From: Opacimonas immobilis
GTDB taxonomy: Bacteria; Pseudomonadota; Gammaproteobacteria; Enterobacterales; Alteromonadaceae
Direction of reading: 5' to 3'
NCBI RefSeq assembly: GCF_048282545.1
Contig: NZ_CP182485.1
Coordinates: forward strand, 1,488,001 to 1,552,000
DNA: 64,000 nucleotides
The notes below the pieces were generated by a model. That model searched no databases, was not told the DNA's origin, and worked only from the letters and a program-made list of their open reading frames with translations. Made by a program: the position numbers and the translations under genes. This document shows positions 52,579 to 61,765 of this stretch, piece after piece; position 1 is the first letter of the stretch, and each line of letters begins with the position of its first letter.

Positions 52579-54408
52579 TTACCGCGCCGCAATCCAGTTA
52601 TCTATCTTTTGCGCCAATATATTGAGCGGCACGGGCCCGTCCTTCAGTACTTCATCATGGAAGCCTTTGAGGTCAAATTGGTCCCCTAATTCAGCTTCTG
52701 CTTTGGCGCGTAACTTTTGGATCTCCAGTTTGCCTATCATGTAAGCGGTAGCTTGGCCGGGTAACGCAATATAACGCTCAATCGCCTTGACCGCATCGTA
52801 TTCAGAGTTTGGCGTATTCTCTACGAGATACGCGATGGCTTCTTTGCGTGACCAGCGTTTGGCATGAAGGCCTGTGTCGACGACTAAGCGACAGGCTCGC
52901 CATAACTCCATTGCCAAACGGCCAAAGTCAGAATAAGGGTCTTGATAAAAGCCCATTTCCTTTGGTAACTCTTCTGTATATAAGCCCCAGCCTTCGGTGT
53001 AGGCGGTAAACGATGCGTATTTTTGAAATTCTGGGATCCCTTCTAACTCTTGAGTGATTGCACGCTGCATATGGTGTCCGGGGATCCCTTCGTGATAGGC
53101 CAACGCTTCCATTTGATAAGAAGGCATGACACTCATGTCATATAAATTCGCGTAATAGATACCCGGTCGTGAGCCGTCTTGCGATGGCGATTGATAAAAC
53201 GCTTTACCTGCCGATTGTTCGCGGAACGGCTCGACGCGCTTAATGATCATCTCCGCTTTGGGAATGAGCCCAAAATACTCTGGGATTTTTTGCTCCATCG
53301 CATCGATATATGCCTTGGCATCTCGCATGTAAGCCTCACGACCGGCATCGCTATCTTCATAATAAAATTGCGGATCGGTACGCATAAAGTCAAAGAATTC
53401 TGACAAACTGCCAGCAAAACCCACTTGTGCCATGATTTGACGCATATCGTTATGAATGCGTTGGACGTGATATAAACCGAGTTCATGGATTTCTTCTGCG
53501 GTTAAATCGGTTGTGGTGTACCATGCTAAGCGATTTTGATACCACTTATCTCCATCAGGTAAGCGCCACACGCCATCGCCTTCAGGGCTCAATAGACGTT
53601 GCTTGGTTAATTCGCTCATGAGCTTTTCGTAAGCCGGCAGAACCTTGTTGATTAAGGCACTTCGGGCTTGGTCAAGTAAACGATTGCGCTCAGCGTCTGA
53701 CAGGTCTAGGGTTGCTACTTTTTTCTGAAAGTCTGCCCATATAGTCGAATCTTGCTCGCCTTCCACGAAGGGAGCGCCGCTGATCACGTTACGCGCGGCT
53801 TGCAACATTTGGTCGTATGACCATTTTGGAGGAAATACTCCCGCTTCCTCACGCAAACGCAGTTGCGTAATTAACTGGTCGAAAAAGGACTCTACACCGT
53901 TGAGTCGAGTGATGTATGCGTCTGCATCACTGACTTCACTAATACGATGAATATTGATTAAGAAACTCGGCACAAAAGTGTGTGCGCCCCAAAACTGATT
54001 AATGATGTACGTATGGTAACGAAATGCATCGTTGGCGAGTTGACGCTCGATATCCATGATGTAGATATCTAAACTAAGTTGTTCTTGTTGCGATAAACCA
54101 TTGCGGTCAAACTGCCGTGCCTTGGCCAGACGAGCTTGCAAACGCGCAATGTCTTCATTTGTCGCCGCATCGCTGATATCGTCCCATTGGTCGTAGTTGT
54201 CTTTGAGCCCTTGATAAGACTGACGAATTGGGGAGCTGGCCAAATCTTCTTGGTAGCTTTGCGCAAAAAACTCATTCAGCGCTATGCTTTGAGCAGAGGC
54301 TTGTGGTTGTGCAGTTGAGGCCGTTGTTGACCTTGGGGCTTCGCTACACCCGGCCGTGCCTAAAATGATTGCTAAACTGATCGCACTTAGAGTCGTTTTT
54401 GTTGGCAT
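52579..54408 (-). CDS. DUF885 family lipoprotein, probable zinc peptidase
   Basis: A 609-residue exported protein of the DUF885 family. The lipoprotein signal ends at GTAGC (Cys21). The second half has YHEGIPGHHMQRAITQEL, a variant HExxH-type zinc motif, and a nearby downstream region (TEGWGLYTEELPKEMG) that would supply the third ligand Glu. Large DUF885 lipoproteins of this type are common in Alteromonadales. A periplasmic peptidase role is a family-level inference. It is on the same strand as batD, 46 bases downstream, but there is no functional link that I know. Confidence 0.88.
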   Translation of the reverse strand: MPTKTTLSAISLAIILGTAGCSEAPRSTTASTAQPQASAQSIALNEFFAQSYQEDLASSPIRQSYQGLKDNYDQWDDISDAATNEDIARLQARLAKARQFDRNGLSQQEQLSLDIYIMDIERQLANDAFRYHTYIINQFWGAHTFVPSFLINIHRISEVSDADAYITRLNGVESFFDQLITQLRLREEAGVFPPKWSYDQMLQAARNVISGAPFVEGEQDSTIWADFQKKVATLDLSDAERNRLLDQARSALINKVLPAYEKLMSELTKQRLLSPEGDGVWRLPDGDKWYQNRLAWYTTTDLTAEEIHELGLYHVQRIHNDMRQIMAQVGFAGSLSEFFDFMRTDPQFYYEDSDAGREAYMRDAKAYIDAMEQKIPEYFGLIPKAEMIIKRVEPFREQSAGKAFYQSPSQDGSRPGIYYANLYDMSVMPSYQMEALAYHEGIPGHHMQRAITQELEGIPEFQKYASFTAYTEGWGLYTEELPKEMGFYQDPYSDFGRLAMELWRACRLVVDTGLHAKRWSRKEAIAYLVENTPNSEYDAVKAIERYIALPGQATAYMIGKLEIQKLRAKAEAELGDQFDLKGFHDEVLKDGPVPLNILAQKIDNWIAAR

Positions 54409-54454
54409 CAGTGTTCTCCTGTTATTTTTTTAAGTCATATAATGTAAGTGTTGG

Positions 54455-56146
54455 CTAAGTGTTCGGATAAAGAGCCGGCAAGCCGTTGCTAGATGTTTGT
54501 TTAAGCAGTTGCTTACGGTGAGTCGTCGCCCAAACGGTTATCGTTTGATAATCTGCTGTGCTCAGCGTGCCATGTTGGTAGCGCTGTGCATAAAACATAT
54601 TTAACCATTGGCTAAACTCATCGTCTTTGACTAAGGGAATGTATTGAACAAGCTTAGCTTGCTTCGGATACCAGCACATTAGCCAGTTTTGTAAAGCGTG
54701 TTCCACCGTATCGGCTTGCTCTGCTTTTATCGCGTTGAGTAAATATTTGAATTGAGTGGTTTCTTCCAACGAACGTTCTTCCGGTTTCTTTGTTTTTACT
54801 CGAGCGATACTGCGGGCGGGGCGCGTTAGTAATGCCCAAAACAGAAGAATCAACAAAACACCACTTAATACTTGCCAATACAATACGCGTTGATACCAAA
54901 CGGTGTCTAATGTGCCTTGAACTGTTGCTGCAGGAGGTAATACAACAGTTTGCGGTAATACCGGTTGAAGATTGGTTTGCGCTGTTGCTGGATTTGGCTT
55001 GACCTGAATACTGCGTGCGGGAATACTGGCAAACTCGGTTGTGCCTGTCAGTGTATTAAACCAAGGGACTTTAATGTCTGGCAGAACAAATGACCCTGCA
55101 CGACTCGGTACCAGCGCATAAGTTTCAACGCGTTGTGAAATGACGTTGTTATCTTTAACAATTGAATTGACCTGTGCTTGATCAGAATACGCTTTGACGT
55201 CTGGCGGTAAACGCGGTTCTAAATCTGGCAAAAGCGACTTGTCGACGCCAAGAGCGGATAATGTAATGGTGCGCGTAATGGGCTCACCTACGACAAAGTT
55301 ATCTGTTGCATCAGACCATTCTTCATTGATCTGCACAAATTCACTTGGCAGCCATGGGTGTGGATAATTAGCTGGGATCGGTTGCACATCGAGTGATACT
55401 TCCGGTCCTAGCTGATTTACGGGTTTACTAGGGTTAAACAATCCGCCAAAGCTGCCGCGATTACGCGTGCGTACAGCACCTTCAAAAATGGGCGCAGGGA
55501 TGGTCAGCGGGCCAGAAACTTGTGGAATAATGGAGTATGTGCGTTCGACCATACGGTAGCGTTTCCCATTTTGAATAATATTCGCTTCAGTGTCCTCACC
55601 CATTTGTTCCATGATGACATTTTCAAGCGGTTGCACTTGTAATGAGCCTCGCTCTAGTTCAACCGCCAAGTAGAGTTTTACCGTATAAGTAAATTGTTGC
55701 ATAACATAGCCACTTTCGGGCAATAACTCTGCGGTCATAAAAATGTCCCGCATATCTTGATTAGCGCTCGTGTTGGCAGGCATGACCATGAGCTCAATCG
55801 GTTCAGAAAGGATATTGTTTACGTTTAAAGCGGGTATGGTCAGTAAGCCCTCTCGGCGGGGAAACAACAAGGTCGTCCAAGTCGTCGTAATGGTACGAGA
55901 CAAGTTGATGATCTGAGTATGAGAAGAGACCGAAGTGCGTATGACTTTAAAGTCCTTTTCTAACACACTGGTGTCAAACGCGTCACGAGGCAGACTGGCA
56001 TTGGCAACGACGGTCAAGGTGATGGATTCATCCGCCATGACCGGGTTTTTATCAACCGTGGCAGTGAGCGTATCAAATGCCCAAACCGGGTTGCTTAGAA
56101 ACAGAAACAGGCATAGTAAAAATCGATAATGCAGTCGGTAAAACAC
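54455..56146 (-). CDS. batD: BatD family protein
   Basis: A 563-residue exported protein with an N-terminal signal peptide (ending in NPVWA), Ig-like beta domains with VDKNPVMADESITLTV near the N-terminus, a membrane helix near residues 427-446 (YWQVLSGVLLILLFWALL) and a cytosolic helical tail. BatD accompanies BatA/B/C in Bacteroides and many proteobacteria, where the set was linked to oxygen tolerance; the mechanism is unclear. It follows batB/C by 3 bases. Confidence 0.9.
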   Translation of the reverse strand: MFYRLHYRFLLCLFLFLSNPVWAFDTLTATVDKNPVMADESITLTVVANASLPRDAFDTSVLEKDFKVIRTSVSSHTQIINLSRTITTTWTTLLFPRREGLLTIPALNVNNILSEPIELMVMPANTSANQDMRDIFMTAELLPESGYVMQQFTYTVKLYLAVELERGSLQVQPLENVIMEQMGEDTEANIIQNGKRYRMVERTYSIIPQVSGPLTIPAPIFEGAVRTRNRGSFGGLFNPSKPVNQLGPEVSLDVQPIPANYPHPWLPSEFVQINEEWSDATDNFVVGEPITRTITLSALGVDKSLLPDLEPRLPPDVKAYSDQAQVNSIVKDNNVISQRVETYALVPSRAGSFVLPDIKVPWFNTLTGTTEFASIPARSIQVKPNPATAQTNLQPVLPQTVVLPPAATVQGTLDTVWYQRVLYWQVLSGVLLILLFWALLTRPARSIARVKTKKPEERSLEETTQFKYLLNAIKAEQADTVEHALQNWLMCWYPKQAKLVQYIPLVKDDEFSQWLNMFYAQRYQHGTLSTADYQTITVWATTHRKQLLKQTSSNGLPALYPNT

Positions 56147-56149
56147 AGA

Positions 56150-58111
56150 TTACCACTCCTTTTTATTGGTGTTAGGTAAGCGTTGGCGCTGTCTTTGTTG
56201 ATGTTCAAGTTGCATTTTGCGTTTGAGTAAGTACCCAGGATCATCAGGCACTTTATTGAGTAAACTTTGCATACGCTCTTGTTGTTCTCTCTGTTCGGGA
56301 GTTAATGGTTCCGAACTTTGCGCCATGGGTTGTTCTTGTGTCTCATTGTGTTGCTCTGATTCGCTTTCTCGATTGTTTTGGGATGCGTCATCAGCATTAT
56401 CTTCGTTTGGTTCTGGTTGCGTTTGCGATTCAGTTTGCGACTCGTCTTGTGATGCTTCATTTTGCTTAGCGTCAGCTTGGTTCTGGTTATTTTGTTGCTG
56501 CTCGGGTTGTTGATCAGAAGACGGCTGTTCTGAATTAGACTCTTGAGATTGAGAGTCTTGTTCCTGATTTTGTTGGTCTTGTGACTCATCCGAGTTTTGG
56601 TCTTGACCATCTTGCGATTGTTGCTGTGGCGGCATATTCTCTAAAAATAATTCAAGCGCTTCTTTAGCGTCTTGCGCAACTTGTAATGAGGGATCTAACG
56701 CAAGGGCAGCGTCATAAGCGGCAAGTGCTTCCTCATATTGTTGGAGAGAAGCCAGTGCGTTACCTGTGTTATAGCGACCTACCGCTGATTCATCCTGCGC
56801 AAATAATGGCAAAGCTTGATCGTACAATCCTTGTTGGTATAAAGCATTAGCTTGCCATTGCACGTCATCGAATAATTCCTGTGCACGGGCAAAATCTTCG
56901 TTTTGATAAGCTGCCAGTGCTTGTTGCGCACGATTTTTTAAGCGTTTTGGTAAAACCGACAAAGGGTCGCTTACTCGGATCTCTTGTGCCGCACTGGGCG
57001 GGGGCACGAGTGCATTAGTTATTGCATTGGGCGTCTGGCTTTGTGCGATTGCGCTAGGGCTTTGTGGCAATAACCACACCATGCATAAAACAAACAGCCA
57101 TTGTGGGCGCATACTCCAAAGTAACACTACCAAAACAGGAAGTAATAAATATGGCCCAAGTTCATACCATTTGTCGTTTTGTGTTTCTAATATACTCGAT
57201 ACGTTATCTGGAATCGCTTCAAGGGTGCTCTTAATAGCATTGATATCATCCTCGTTGGGCAACAATGGCGTAAATACACCGCGACCTACTCGTGCAAGTT
57301 TGGCTAATTCGTCATATTCTACTCTAGGGATCACAATGGCGCCTGCGTTATCTTTGAGCATCTGACCATTAAGCTGTTGTATGGGTGCTCCATTTTCAGT
57401 ACCAACCGCAATGACCGAGACACTGAATTCAGAGTTGCGCAGTAGTTTGGTTAAAGAGGGTATTTGTTCGTAATCTACGCCATCGGTCAGCCATACAATG
57501 TGTCCTTGTTGATAACCTGCTTGTTGCAATAATTCAAATGCTGCTTCAAGCGCATACTGTGGTTCAGAGCCGAACACAGGCATGAGCTCGGGGCGCAATG
57601 ATGGGATCAACGCATTGAGATTTTTCCCGTCTTGAGTGATCGGGCTGATGACAAAGGCATCCCCAGCGTACGCAACTAACCCAATATTGGCTTCTGGATT
57701 GGCATTGATATAGTCCATTGCTTTGTAGCGAGCTTGGCTCAAGCGATTGGGTTTTAAATCACCGGCGCGCATCGACAAGGACATATCCATCACGATAACT
57801 TGCCCGATTTGCGCTTGATAAGTTGGCTGGGGAATTTGTTGCACTGTCGGGCCAGCTAAGGCTAGCACGGTGAGCACTAAACAGGTAATGACGGCACCAT
57901 GTCGAGGTTTGCGCACTTGATGTTTTGTGGTGGCTTGAGATTGGGTCAAAAAGGCCAGTAGCACAGGATTGAATAATCGATTCACAGACATCGTTTCTGC
58001 TTTGGCTCGACAAAAGATGGCATAAACACCAATCAGTAATGGCAATACCCACAACCACTGGGGACGCAAAAAATGAAATTGTTCGAGCCATAATTGCCAG
58101 GTAACGTTCAT
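56150..58111 (-). CDS. batB: BatB-BatC fusion: membrane VWA domain plus TPR and Q/N-rich tail
   Basis: 653 residues from the ATG at 58111, which overlaps the batA stop by 4 bases. Two N-terminal helices precede a von Willebrand A domain with the MIDAS motif DMSLS at 109-113 and WLTDGVD. A third helix (near residue 300) leads to TPR repeats (about residues 390-490: AYQNEDFARAQELFDD, ALASLQQYEEALAAYDAAL). Residues 494-600 are low complexity, rich in Gln, Asn, Ser, Glu and Asp. The last 53 residues are charged and helical. In Bacteroides BatB and BatC are separate proteins. Confidence 0.92.
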   Translation of the reverse strand: MNVTWQLWLEQFHFLRPQWLWVLPLLIGVYAIFCRAKAETMSVNRLFNPVLLAFLTQSQATTKHQVRKPRHGAVITCLVLTVLALAGPTVQQIPQPTYQAQIGQVIVMDMSLSMRAGDLKPNRLSQARYKAMDYINANPEANIGLVAYAGDAFVISPITQDGKNLNALIPSLRPELMPVFGSEPQYALEAAFELLQQAGYQQGHIVWLTDGVDYEQIPSLTKLLRNSEFSVSVIAVGTENGAPIQQLNGQMLKDNAGAIVIPRVEYDELAKLARVGRGVFTPLLPNEDDINAIKSTLEAIPDNVSSILETQNDKWYELGPYLLLPVLVVLLWSMRPQWLFVLCMVWLLPQSPSAIAQSQTPNAITNALVPPPSAAQEIRVSDPLSVLPKRLKNRAQQALAAYQNEDFARAQELFDDVQWQANALYQQGLYDQALPLFAQDESAVGRYNTGNALASLQQYEEALAAYDAALALDPSLQVAQDAKEALELFLENMPPQQQSQDGQDQNSDESQDQQNQEQDSQSQESNSEQPSSDQQPEQQQNNQNQADAKQNEASQDESQTESQTQPEPNEDNADDASQNNRESESEQHNETQEQPMAQSSEPLTPEQREQQERMQSLLNKVPDDPGYLLKRKMQLEHQQRQRQRLPNTNKKEW

Positions 58112-59139
58112 ACTGGTAATCTCCAACGGAATTGGCGCTGACAGGCTGCCAACCCCCACCACAGAAGCAAACATGATAAAGCAAATAACACACCATAGTA
58201 GAATAAACTGCGCTGAGGGCGAATGGTTTGTGATTCATCCACAATGGGTTCAATGCGGTTCAATATGGCATATATTTGCTGTAATTCTTGGGTGTCTCGC
58301 GCGCGAAAATATTGACCACCTGTGTCACTCGCAATACGCGTCAAAAGGACTTCATCTAATTCTGCCGAAGGGTTCACCGCGCGTTGCCCAAACAGCGAGT
58401 TTACAATCATGCGATCAGCGCCAACACCGATTGGATAGATGGTGAGATTTTCTGCTATGGCTAATTCCAAGGCTTGTTCGGGGGTAATATTGCCTGCGGT
58501 ATTTTGACCATCTGTCAGTAAGATCAGTACTTTTTTGGAGACGTTTCTACCTTGCAAACGCTTTGCCGCTAGCCCGATAGCATCACCTATAGCCGTTGAT
58601 TCCCCAACCAGACCTAATACCGTATCATCGAGTAAAGTCTGTACGGTTGCTCGGTCAAAGGTAAGGGGGGCTTGCAAGTAAGCAGTATCGGCAAAAAGAA
58701 TTAACCCTAGGCGATCCCCAACCCGTTGAGCGATGAAGTCGGACAGAACGTGTTTGACCATGACCAGACGGTCAACAGCTTGGCCATTCACTTCCATATC
58801 TTGAGTTTGCATTGAGCCAGATAAGTCCACGGCAATGAACATATCCCGGCCTTCTTGTGGTAAGGCTATCGGCTCGCCATAAAAAGTAGGGCGCATTAAG
58901 GCAAAAATCAAACCACTCCAAACCGCTGTAAACAATAACCAGCGCAGCCATAACGAACGCTGCTCACTGCTTCCCACACTGGTTTGACTGATATTCATAT
59001 AACCTGGGATGAAGATGGGTTTAGTTTGACTGATGTGTTTGCGGCGGTGACGGAACAACCAAAACAACAGAATTGGTACTGGCCATAATAATGCCATGTA
59101 CCCCCATAAAAAAGACATGTTCTCCCACCAACTAAGCAT
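58108..59139 (-). CDS. batA: BatA-like membrane VWA domain protein
   Basis: 343 residues from the ATG at 59139 (MLSWWENMSFLWGYMALLWP). The frame is open further upstream but that part overlaps the DUF4381 gene, while this start matches family N-termini. Two helices are followed by a von Willebrand A domain with MIDAS DLSGS at 105-109 and ILLTDGQN, and a C-terminal helix. It is cytosol- or periplasm-facing at the inner membrane. It overlaps the gene upstream by 8 bases and batB downstream by 4. Confidence 0.9.
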   Translation of the reverse strand: MLSWWENMSFLWGYMALLWPVPILLFWLFRHRRKHISQTKPIFIPGYMNISQTSVGSSEQRSLWLRWLLFTAVWSGLIFALMRPTFYGEPIALPQEGRDMFIAVDLSGSMQTQDMEVNGQAVDRLVMVKHVLSDFIAQRVGDRLGLILFADTAYLQAPLTFDRATVQTLLDDTVLGLVGESTAIGDAIGLAAKRLQGRNVSKKVLILLTDGQNTAGNITPEQALELAIAENLTIYPIGVGADRMIVNSLFGQRAVNPSAELDEVLLTRIASDTGGQYFRARDTQELQQIYAILNRIEPIVDESQTIRPQRSLFYYGVLFALSCLLLWWGLAACQRQFRWRLPV

Positions 59140-59644
59140 GGTATACCTCGCGTTTAGATGGGCGGCACAACAACCAGTTAAAACCAGGGATCCCGTAATC
59201 AACCCAATGTAGGCAGGCTTTGTGAGCAGCCTCAGTATAGGTGATTTCTTCACGGTAAATCGACGTTGTTAAAAGCTCTGCAACGGGGGCAAACTGGGCC
59301 TGGCGACGACCTAAAGCACGAGATAAAAACTCACTCCACTGCTCGCCAGTATAAGATTTAATGTGTTCACCGTAGTAGGCAATGGCGAGGCGCTTTAAGA
59401 TTTGGTTCGCCATCTGTAACGAGTCTTCGCCAGATAATAATTGTGCTAATTCGCGCCGTGCATGATTGCGTTGCTTGATATGTTGTCGATAAAGCTTGAT
59501 GGCTATCCAGAGGTATATTATAAAACCGATTAACAGCAACACGATGAGAGATAACAACCACGAGGGCGGAAACCAAGCGATGTTCTCAGGAGTTAGCGTG
59601 TTATGTGGTGGTATGAACACTTCAGGTGTGAGGTTTTGCATCAC
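59132..59644 (-). CDS. DUF4381 membrane protein of the Bat operon
   Basis: A 170-residue protein with one membrane helix (SWLLSLIVLLLIGFIIYLWIA, about residues 27-48) and a cytosolic helical domain (ELAQLLSGEDSLQMANQILKRLAIAYYGE, split by a short turn). Its place between DUF58 and batA, with 4- and 8-base overlaps, and its length fit DUF4381. The function is unknown beyond association with MoxR/VWA systems. Confidence 0.85.
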   Translation of the reverse strand: MMQNLTPEVFIPPHNTLTPENIAWFPPSWLLSLIVLLLIGFIIYLWIAIKLYRQHIKQRNHARRELAQLLSGEDSLQMANQILKRLAIAYYGEHIKSYTGEQWSEFLSRALGRRQAQFAPVAELLTTSIYREEITYTEAAHKACLHWVDYGIPGFNWLLCRPSKREVYHA

Positions 59645-60570
59645 CCCTCTCCTTGGAATGTATGCAAGGTATTGAGCTGGTCAACAAGCATTTTTGATGT
59701 TTCAAGAGAAAACACCGTCAAACCAAGTTGCTTGAGCGTTTCTGCAACGTCTCGCGTTACGTCGTGGCTCGAACTTAAACCGAACGTACGTTCTGCCGTG
59801 GAATACCCATCCGTAACCGTTAGTTGAATCGGCTCAGCTAAAGCATTTGACTCAAATGGATCCGATATCGCGAAGCAACGAACTTCACAGCGTCGTCGTA
59901 ATTGCTGCAATAATCCTTTTGTGAGATTATCAAGGTGGTTAAAATCACTAATGAGATTGACCTGTGACCCTGGTTTTGCAAGGTAACTGAGGCGTGTTAG
60001 GCTTTCAGCTAATGCGTCTCGATTTGGGTCAACTTGCAAAGGTTGAGTTTGCTGCAAGTGGCAAGTTTGTTGTAATAAATGCAATAAAGTAGCGGTGCGA
60101 TTAGCAGGCTTAATTTCACGATGCTCGAGACTGTTAAAGACCAAGCCACCTATACGGTCACCACGATGTTTGGCTTGCCAAGCCAGAAATGCGAGGAGAT
60201 GTCCTGCCAATACAGATTTTAATTGCAAAGATGAACCAAACTGCATGGAAGCTGAGACATCACACAGCAAAAACACCGGACGTTCTCGCTCTTCTCTAAA
60301 AACTTTGGTATGGGCCTTGCCCGTTCGTGCCGTCACACGCCAATCAATTGCCCGAATATCATCACCGGGCTGGTAGTGACGAGCTTCATCAAATTCCATC
60401 CCACGACCTTTATGCTTGGATAGATATCCGCCAGACATTTGTCCGGTACGACGCGCGCGCATACTCGAAGCTATCGATTGCACAACGCCCTGATACGCCA
60501 TCAACATTGGCATATGCAAAGACACGGCATCTGCAGCCTTTAGTTCAGATAATGCAGCGGCAGTGTGCAT
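59641..60570 (-). CDS. DUF58 domain protein of the MoxR operon
   Basis: A 309-residue soluble protein of the DUF58 family. The conserved core GMEFDEARHYQPGDDIRAIDWRVTAR is clear, followed by a degenerate VWA-like region (LLCDVSASMQFGSSLQLKSV). It starts 2 bases after the moxR stop and overlaps the DUF4381 gene. In related systems DUF58 proteins work with the MoxR ATPase and the VWA proteins. Confidence 0.92.
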   Translation of the reverse strand: MHTAAALSELKAADAVSLHMPMLMAYQGVVQSIASSMRARRTGQMSGGYLSKHKGRGMEFDEARHYQPGDDIRAIDWRVTARTGKAHTKVFREERERPVFLLCDVSASMQFGSSLQLKSVLAGHLLAFLAWQAKHRGDRIGGLVFNSLEHREIKPANRTATLLHLLQQTCHLQQTQPLQVDPNRDALAESLTRLSYLAKPGSQVNLISDFNHLDNLTKGLLQQLRRRCEVRCFAISDPFESNALAEPIQLTVTDGYSTAERTFGLSSSHDVTRDVAETLKQLGLTVFSLETSKMLVDQLNTLHTFQGEG

Positions 60571-60572
60571 GG

Positions 60573-61529
60573 TTAGGGCACCGCGACGTTTGCCAAAATA
60601 TTGTCCAACACACCATTGACCGATACACCATTTGCTTGGGCTTCATAGGTCAAAGGTAGACGATGTCGCATGACATTGTGAAACACCGCTTGCACGTTAT
60701 CGGGCGCCACAAAATCCCGACCTTGCAGGTAAGCATGAGCTCTGGCACAGCGCTCTAGGGCAATGGTGGCTCGCGGTGAAACACCCATCGCTATGTAGTT
60801 TTTGAGTTGTTTGTGGTATTTATCAGGATGGCGAGTCGCCATGACCAGTTGTACGATATATTCTTCAATTTGTGGCTGTACATGTAAACTCAATACATCT
60901 TGGCGCGCTTGCATAATAGTCGCCTGCGAGAGCGCCATTGGCTTGGCTTGACCTTGGTGTAAATCCTCACGACGCGTAAGGCGCAGTATTTCAAGTTCAG
61001 TTTGCGCATCGGGGTAGTCAATTTCAATATGCATCAAGAATCGGTCTAGTTGCGCTTCTGGAAGTGGGTAAGTGCCTTCTTGTTCTAACGGGTTTTGCGT
61101 CGCCATTACTAAGAACAATTCGGATAAATCATAGGTTTTGTTGCCAACCGTTATCTGTCTTTCTGCCATAGCTTCTAGCAAAGCGGATTGAACTTTTGCG
61201 GGCGCACGGTTGATTTCGTCGGCCAGTACTAAGTTGTGAAAAAGGGGACCAGATTGGAAAACAAATTCACCCGTTTCCGGACGAAATATATCGGTACCCG
61301 TTAAATCGGCTGGTAATAAATCAGGGGTAAATTGCACACGATGAAAATCACCTTCAATCCCATCTGCAAGGGCGTTAATGGCACGAGTTTTTGCCAATCC
61401 TGGCGGGCCTTCTACGAGTAAGTGGCCATCAGCTAACAATGCGATGAGCATGTTTTGCGTCAAACTCGTTTGACCGACAACTTGTTGATTGAGGTAAGCT
61501 TGTAAAGGCTCAAAATCAGTATACGCCAT
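60573..61529 (-). CDS. MoxR family AAA+ ATPase
   Basis: A 318-residue AAA+ ATPase, first gene of the Bat operon. Walker A is GPPGLAKTRAINALADG (with Ala in place of the usual Gly before Lys), Walker B LVLADEINRAPAKVQSALLEAM, and sensor region ATQNPLEQEGTYPLPEAQLDRF. MoxR proteins act as chaperones that remodel or load metals into partner proteins, with VWA-domain partners as adaptors. The other five genes of the operon follow with almost no gaps. Confidence 0.95.
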   Translation of the reverse strand: MAYTDFEPLQAYLNQQVVGQTSLTQNMLIALLADGHLLVEGPPGLAKTRAINALADGIEGDFHRVQFTPDLLPADLTGTDIFRPETGEFVFQSGPLFHNLVLADEINRAPAKVQSALLEAMAERQITVGNKTYDLSELFLVMATQNPLEQEGTYPLPEAQLDRFLMHIEIDYPDAQTELEILRLTRREDLHQGQAKPMALSQATIMQARQDVLSLHVQPQIEEYIVQLVMATRHPDKYHKQLKNYIAMGVSPRATIALERCARAHAYLQGRDFVAPDNVQAVFHNVMRHRLPLTYEAQANGVSVNGVLDNILANVAVP

Positions 61530-61698
61530 CTGTGCGTGTTCCTTTTTGTTGTTTTATCGTCATCAACTTTACACGTATATATAAGGTTTCTGAGTATAAA
61601 ATCAAAGGGTTATTGCGGATAAATTGTTGCAAAACGTGTTATTGCCAAAATAAAACTGGCAAATCCCCATAAGTTTTGTAGAATACGACCATAGAGTT

Positions 61699-61713
61699 AG
61701 AGGTCTGACCACT
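61699..61713. promoter_or_regulatory. FadR-like palindrome in the fadI promoter region
   Basis: AGAGGTC-T-GACCACT is a palindrome with 6 of 7 matching pairs. Its centre GGTCTGACC resembles the core of the FadR operator (TGGTCnGAC). It ends 52 bases before the fadI start, a likely place for a repressor of fatty-acid degradation. The rest of 61530-61765 holds the divergent moxR promoter and no gene. Confidence 0.45.
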
Positions 61714-61765
61714 TAGGTTTGGGCTCTCCACGATCAAAATAAATAGTACTTGCACAGGAAATAAT

